Positions 29,987 through 33,320 of a stretch of 33,320 nt of DNA are shown here, piece after piece. The position numbers and the translations under genes were made by a program. Below the pieces are notes generated by a model. The model saw only the letters and a list, made by a program, of their open reading frames with translations. It did no database searches and was not told where the DNA came from. Each line of letters opens with the position of its first letter. Within the stretch, counting starts at the first letter, position 1. The stretch is from an uncultured Chloroflexota bacterium (lineage in GTDB: Bacteria > Chloroflexota > Chloroflexia > Chloroflexales > Roseiflexaceae): NCBI GenBank assembly GCA_937876225.1, contig CALFIC010000185.1, positions 1 to 33,320 of the forward strand, given 5' to 3'.

Positions 29987-30274
29987 CTACTTCATCTTAC
30001 CGCGCTTGTCAGCCTTCTTACCACCATGGCTTCGGAAGGTGCGGGTCGGCGCGAACTCACCCAACTTGTGCCCCACCATGTTCTCGGTGACATACACCGG
30101 AACGTGACGGCGGCCATCATGAACCGCAATAGTATGACCTACCATTTGCGGGAAGATCGTCGAGGTGCGCGACCACGTGCGTAGCACGCGCTTCTCGTTC
30201 GTCTTGTTCATGTCTTCGATACGACCCAACAATCGCAAATCGACGTATGGGCCCTTCTTCGATGACCGTGACAT
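29987..30274 (-). CDS. rpsS: Small ribosomal subunit protein uS19
   Basis: S19 lies in the 30S head beside S13. The 95-residue product begins MSRSSKKGPYVDLRLLGRIE and includes IFPQMVGHTIAVHDGRRHVP and VYVTENMVGHKLGEFAPTRT. It follows rplB by 68 nt. Confidence 0.97.
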   Translation of the reverse strand: MSRSSKKGPYVDLRLLGRIEDMNKTNEKRVLRTWSRTSTIFPQMVGHTIAVHDGRRHVPVYVTENMVGHKLGEFAPTRTFRSHGGKKADKRGKMK

Positions 30275-30342
30275 TCTCGGTCCTTTCGTATCTGCTGACG
30301 GCGTCTACAGTCCTGTGCCACCACATGACGCCAGTTTCGCTA

Positions 30343-31170
30343 CTACTTCTTCACGCGGCGCCGCACAATGAATCGATCCGTGCGGGGGTTGTGCCGCGTC
30401 TTGACACCACGAGCAGGCTTACCCCATTTGGTCTTGGGAGGCATACCACGTGGGGCTTTACCTTCACCACCACCATGTGGATGGTCGCGTGGATTCATTG
30501 CTGAACCACGCACCTCGGGCCGGCGACCCATCCAGCGTTTTCGTCCGGCTTTACCCAAACGAACATTCTGGTGGTCAGCATTACCGACCTGACCAATGGT
30601 TGCCATACAGTTGATATGCACCATGCGCATTTCGCCCGAGGGCATGCGCAATGTGGCATAATCGCCTTCTTTGGCCATCAGCTGCGCTGACGAACCGGCG
30701 CTCCGTGCCATCACACCACCACGACCCTGTTGTAACTCGATGTTGTGCACCTCGGTACCAAGGGGAATGATTTTGAGTGGCAACGCATTACCGACCCGCA
30801 CTTCAGCGTCGGCTCCACTCATTACTTTGTCGCCTACCTTCAAGCCGATTGGCGCCAAAATATAGCGCTTCTCACCATCAGTATAGTGCAACAATGCAAT
30901 TCGTGCTGAACGATTCGGATCGTACTCGATTGACGCCACTACGGACGGCACGCTAATCTTGTTGCGCTTGAAATCGATCGTACGATAAGCTCGGCGCTCA
31001 CCACCACCACGATGACGGGTGGTAATGCGACCGTAGTTGTTTCGCCCACCGCTTTTGCGCAGCGGCGACAACAACGACTTCTCTGGCTTATTCTTGGTTA
31101 TTTCCTCGAACGTGGACACCGACATGTTTCTGCGGCCCGCCGAGGTTGGTTGGTAGCGTCGAACGCCCAT
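30343..31170 (-). CDS. rplB: Large ribosomal subunit protein uL2
   Basis: L2 is close to the peptidyl transferase centre and is needed for subunit association. The 275 residues start MGVRRYQPTSAGRRNMSVST, and the conserved C-terminal MNPRDHPHGGGEGKAPRG carries the functionally important histidine. It follows rplW by 32 nt. Confidence 0.97.
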   Translation of the reverse strand: MGVRRYQPTSAGRRNMSVSTFEEITKNKPEKSLLSPLRKSGGRNNYGRITTRHRGGGERRAYRTIDFKRNKISVPSVVASIEYDPNRSARIALLHYTDGEKRYILAPIGLKVGDKVMSGADAEVRVGNALPLKIIPLGTEVHNIELQQGRGGVMARSAGSSAQLMAKEGDYATLRMPSGEMRMVHINCMATIGQVGNADHQNVRLGKAGRKRWMGRRPEVRGSAMNPRDHPHGGGEGKAPRGMPPKTKWGKPARGVKTRHNPRTDRFIVRRRVKK

Positions 31171-31202
31171 TGCTTACTCCATCGCGACTTGACGGCCGCG
31201 CT

Positions 31203-31487
31203 CTACATCCCCTCAAACACGTCGATTGAGTCGCCAGCCGCCAACGTCACAATTGCTTTCTTCCAACGGCCGGTATACCCCGAACGAATTCCACGCCGGC
31301 GCATCTTACCGCGCACATTCATGGTCGCCACGTCAAGTACCGTCACCTTGAAAATTTCGCTAATCGCACCACTAATTTGAGGCTTCGTTGCATCCTTAAG
31401 GACTTCGAAGCAGTATTTGTTTAACTGCATCAAATTAGTGTTCTTTTCGGTAATCAACGGCCGAATGATAATCTGATGTGCGTTCAT
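31203..31487 (-). CDS. rplW: Large ribosomal subunit protein uL23
   Basis: L23 forms the docking site for trigger factor and SRP at the tunnel exit. The 94-residue product includes IIIRPLITEKNTNLMQLNKY and MRRRGIRSGYTGRWKKAIVT. A GTG three bases upstream (31490) is also in frame, but GGGAGG is better spaced (7 nt) to the ATG at 31487. It shares one base with the rplD stop. Confidence 0.95.
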   Translation of the reverse strand: MNAHQIIIRPLITEKNTNLMQLNKYCFEVLKDATKPQISGAISEIFKVTVLDVATMNVRGKMRRRGIRSGYTGRWKKAIVTLAAGDSIDVFEGM

Positions 31488-32137
31488 CACGCGTCCTCCC
31501 CAGCCATCGCTGCCTGATTACTCAAGTAGCTTTCGATCACAGCCAAAGACGGCTGCGAGATAATTACCTTGTCGTACGTCAACAAATCAATTACGTTTAA
31601 GTAATACGCTGACAACGTCTTGACGCCAGGTAAATTGTTGGCCGACTTGGTTACCATTTCATCACGGGCGGGCAATACAATCAATGTCTTGCCAGTAGCC
31701 TGCAAGCCTTGCAAACATGCCACCATGTCTTTGGTACGGGGCGTGCTAAAGGTCATGCTGTCAACAAAAATCAATCCTGACGAAGCTAACTTGGCCGACA
31801 ATGCAGACCGCACTGCCAAACGTCGCATCTTGCGTGGCATAGACTGATAATACGAACGAGGATGCGGCCCGTGGGCCACACCACCACCCTTACGGTGTGA
31901 GGCGCGAATCGAACCTGCACGGGCACGACCTGTTCCCTTTTGACGGAACAATTTGCGCGTGCTACCGGCCAACTCACCACGACCGCGGGTGTTTTGCAAG
32001 CCGAGTCGGGCATTCGCCAACTGGCGCACCATCGATTGGTGCATCACTGGGATGTTTGGCTCGATTCCAAAAATGGATTCATCAAGCGCAATCGCCCCAA
32101 TTTCGGCACCGGCTTGGCTATAGAGTTTTGCTTCCAT
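31487..32137 (-). CDS. rplD: Large ribosomal subunit protein uL4
   Basis: L4 lines the exit tunnel and in E. coli also represses the S10 operon. The 216-residue product includes QNTRGRGELAGSTRKLFRQK and GTGRARAGSIRASHRKGGGV, the L4 core, and KTLSAYYLNVIDLLTYDKVI near the end. A GTG directly before the ATG (32140) is the alternative start. It follows rplC by 10 nt. Confidence 0.96.
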   Translation of the reverse strand: MEAKLYSQAGAEIGAIALDESIFGIEPNIPVMHQSMVRQLANARLGLQNTRGRGELAGSTRKLFRQKGTGRARAGSIRASHRKGGGVAHGPHPRSYYQSMPRKMRRLAVRSALSAKLASSGLIFVDSMTFSTPRTKDMVACLQGLQATGKTLIVLPARDEMVTKSANNLPGVKTLSAYYLNVIDLLTYDKVIISQPSLAVIESYLSNQAAMAGEDA

Positions 32138-32147
32138 CACTCCACCC

Positions 32148-32780
32148 CTACTTGACCTTCACTGCACGGCGTACCATTACCAGGCCAGTTTTGGCACCCG
32201 GTACTGATCCCCGTACGAGTAGAAGGTTGCGGTCGCTGATAACCTCGACGACCGAGAGATTCATTACTGTCACACGCCGTCCACCCATGCGTCCCGCCAT
32301 CCGCGTGTTCTTGAACACGTGACCCGGGTCGGTGCCGGCACCAATCGAACCTGGCGCACGCAAACGGTCGCTTTGACCGTGGGTGCGGGGTCCACCACTA
32401 AAGCCGTGACGCTTGACGACACCTTGGAAACCCTTACCCTTGGATGTGCCCGTCACGTCAATGATTTGTCCAACTTCAAACATGTCGACAGTCAATACTT
32501 CGCCTACTTTGTGCTCACTCGGGTTGTCCGCCGAGAATTCACGCAAGTAGCGTACTAGCTGCCCAGCGCCAGCCAAATGACCGCGCTGTGGCTTGTTCAA
32601 GCTTTTTGACTTGATTTCACCAAAACCGATTTGGACTGCTTCGTAGCCATCGCGTTCACGTACTCGGATTTGAGTAACGACACATGGTCCGACCTGGATT
32701 ACCGTTACCGGAATCACGGCGCCTGTCTCGTCAAAAATCTGAGTCATGCCGATCTTACGACCTAACAAACCTTCGATCAC
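32148..32780 (-). CDS. rplC: Large ribosomal subunit protein uL3
   Basis: L3 is an early 50S assembly protein whose loop approaches the peptidyl transferase centre. The 210-residue product starts MIEGLLGRKIGMTQIFDETG and includes GTSKGKGFQGVVKRHGFSGG and GHVFKNTRMAGRMGGRRVTV. The start is GTG with GGAGGTG upstream. Confidence 0.97.
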   Translation of the reverse strand: MIEGLLGRKIGMTQIFDETGAVIPVTVIQVGPCVVTQIRVRERDGYEAVQIGFGEIKSKSLNKPQRGHLAGAGQLVRYLREFSADNPSEHKVGEVLTVDMFEVGQIIDVTGTSKGKGFQGVVKRHGFSGGPRTHGQSDRLRAPGSIGAGTDPGHVFKNTRMAGRMGGRRVTVMNLSVVEVISDRNLLLVRGSVPGAKTGLVMVRRAVKVK

Positions 32781-32792
32781 AATCGCACCTCC

Positions 32793-32832
32793 GCAGCAAT
32801 GCGATTTGCACCATGCAAACCGTAGCGGCTGC
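32793..32832 (-). other. Intergenic stem-loop, rpsJ-rplC
   Basis: TTTGCA (32805-32810) pairs with TGCAAA (32814-32819) around a three-base loop, and GCAGC (32793-32797) pairs with GCTGC (32828-32832) outside it. It covers much of the 65-nt gap before rplC and partly overlaps its ribosome binding region. No U run follows. Confidence 0.45.
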
Positions 32833-32845
32833 TACTTTCAACAAT

Positions 32846-33160
32846 TTAGAGCTTAATCTCGATATCGACACCGGCGGGTAACGCAAGCTTCATCAATGCG
32901 TTGATCGTCTGTTGGCTCGGGTCCAACACATCAATCAACCGCTTGTGCGTGCGTACTTCGAATTGCTCTTGCGAGTTTTTATCGATAAACGACGACCGGA
33001 TCACACTGTACTTTTCGATGCGGGTTGGCAACGGTACTGGACCGGCCACCAACGCACCTGTGCGCTCCGCTGCTTCCACAATCTGTCGTGCCGATTGATC
33101 CAAAATCTTGTGATCAAACGCCTTCAGACGGATGCGCACCTTTTGCTTTGCTACTGCCAT
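32846..33160 (-). CDS. rpsJ: Small ribosomal subunit protein uS10 (NusE)
   Basis: S10 is in the 30S head and also serves as NusE in transcription antitermination. The 104 residues include VRIRLKAFDHKILDQSARQI, GPVPLPTRIEKYSVIRSSFI and FEVRTHKRLIDVLDPSQQTI, all typical. It has GGAG upstream and follows tuf by 74 nt, as in the str-S10 arrangement. Confidence 0.97.
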   Translation of the reverse strand: MAVAKQKVRIRLKAFDHKILDQSARQIVEAAERTGALVAGPVPLPTRIEKYSVIRSSFIDKNSQEQFEVRTHKRLIDVLDPSQQTINALMKLALPAGVDIEIKL

Positions 33161-33179
33161 AACTGCTCCAAGTCACGCT

Positions 33180-33218
33180 CACAGGACCCACCATACTCGC
33201 GGCACCGTGGATCCTGTG
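33180..33218 (-). other. Intergenic stem-loop, tuf-rpsJ
   Basis: On the minus-strand RNA, CACAGGAUCCAC pairs with GUGGGUCCUGUG through 12 continuous pairs including one U-G, around a 15-base loop. On the plus strand that pair is a C/A mismatch, so the fold favours the transcribed strand. It lies just upstream of the rpsJ ribosome binding site, with no U run. It could be a leader element of the S10 part or an mRNA processing site. Confidence 0.6.
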
Positions 33219-33234
33219 GCGTATGCCGATTCTT

Positions 33235-33320
33235 TTAGTCCGTGATCTTCGAAACGACACCGGCACCGACGGTGCGACCGCCTTCGCGGATGGCGAAGCG
33301 CAAGCCGTCTTCGATGGCGA
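33235..33320 (-). CDS. tuf: Elongation factor Tu, C-terminal fragment
   Basis: EF-Tu delivers aminoacyl-tRNA to the ribosome. Only the last 28 codons are present, with the beginning lying beyond the window end. The sequence AIEDGLRFAIREGGRTVGAG followed by VVSKITD and a TAA stop is the conserved EF-Tu C-terminus. Its place before rpsJ matches the str operon. No statement about the full gene is possible. Confidence 0.93.
   Translation of the reverse strand, partial: AIEDGLRFAIREGGRTVGAGVVSKITD

Overview
The window is the end of a bacterial contig, most likely from a member of Chloroflexota (class Chloroflexia); that placement is my inference. It rests on the protein families and their company: a motor-less XPB/Ssl2-type helicase-associated protein next to recO, a bPH2-SHOCT membrane protein, Chloroflexia-like ribosomal proteins, and a single str-S10-spc-alpha supercluster. 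Code 11 is in use: TGA is the ordinary stop of several genes here (map, truA, rplE, rplP, rpmD, the helicase-like gene) and TGG encodes Trp. The first 29 bases are not biological; they match the Illumina TruSeq read-2 adapter.

Layout. 30-2718 (+): an unidentified 3' gene fragment, then a strong promoter and the ffh-rpsP-khpA-rimM operon. 2715-3737 (-): a family 2 glycosyltransferase, tail to tail with rimM. 3904-8457 (+): a DsbA-like lipoprotein with an in-frame TGA exactly at the first catalytic cysteine (probable selenoprotein), a small exported protein, a CoA-pyrophosphatase-type Nudix hydrolase and a penicillin-acylase-family Ntn hydrolase closed by a strong bidirectional-looking terminator. 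8597-13559 (-): purine nucleoside phosphorylase with a PH/SHOCT membrane protein, then recO with a helicase-like protein and a HAD phosphatase in one overlapping operon. 13636-15165 (+): an inositol-monophosphatase-family enzyme with promoter and terminator, and an unknown membrane protein.

15379-33320 (-) is one continuous housekeeping cluster transcribed toward the left: tuf (partial), rpsJ, rplC, rplD, rplW, rplB, rpsS, rplV, rpsC, rplP, rpmC, rpsQ, rplN, rplX, rplE, rpsN (zinc type), rpsH, rplF, rplR, rpsE, rpmD, rplO, secY, adk, map, infA, rpmJ, rpsM, rpsK, rpsD, rpoA, rplQ, truA, rplM, rpsI, ending in an 18-bp terminator hairpin. Together these genes build the ribosome, RNA polymerase alpha and the Sec channel, and process nascent chains. 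No rRNA, tRNA, insertion sequence or CRISPR array was seen.

The most notable signal is the probable selenoprotein at 3904-4641. The reading frame continues uninterrupted for 148 codons after the TGA, the TGA turns a CxxC motif into UxxC, and a hairpin fitting the general bacterial SECIS layout starts 11 nt downstream of it. Secondary points are an S3 protein with a 17-unit RGG/QGG tail and a stem-loop in every intergenic gap of 50 nt or more inside the ribosomal cluster.
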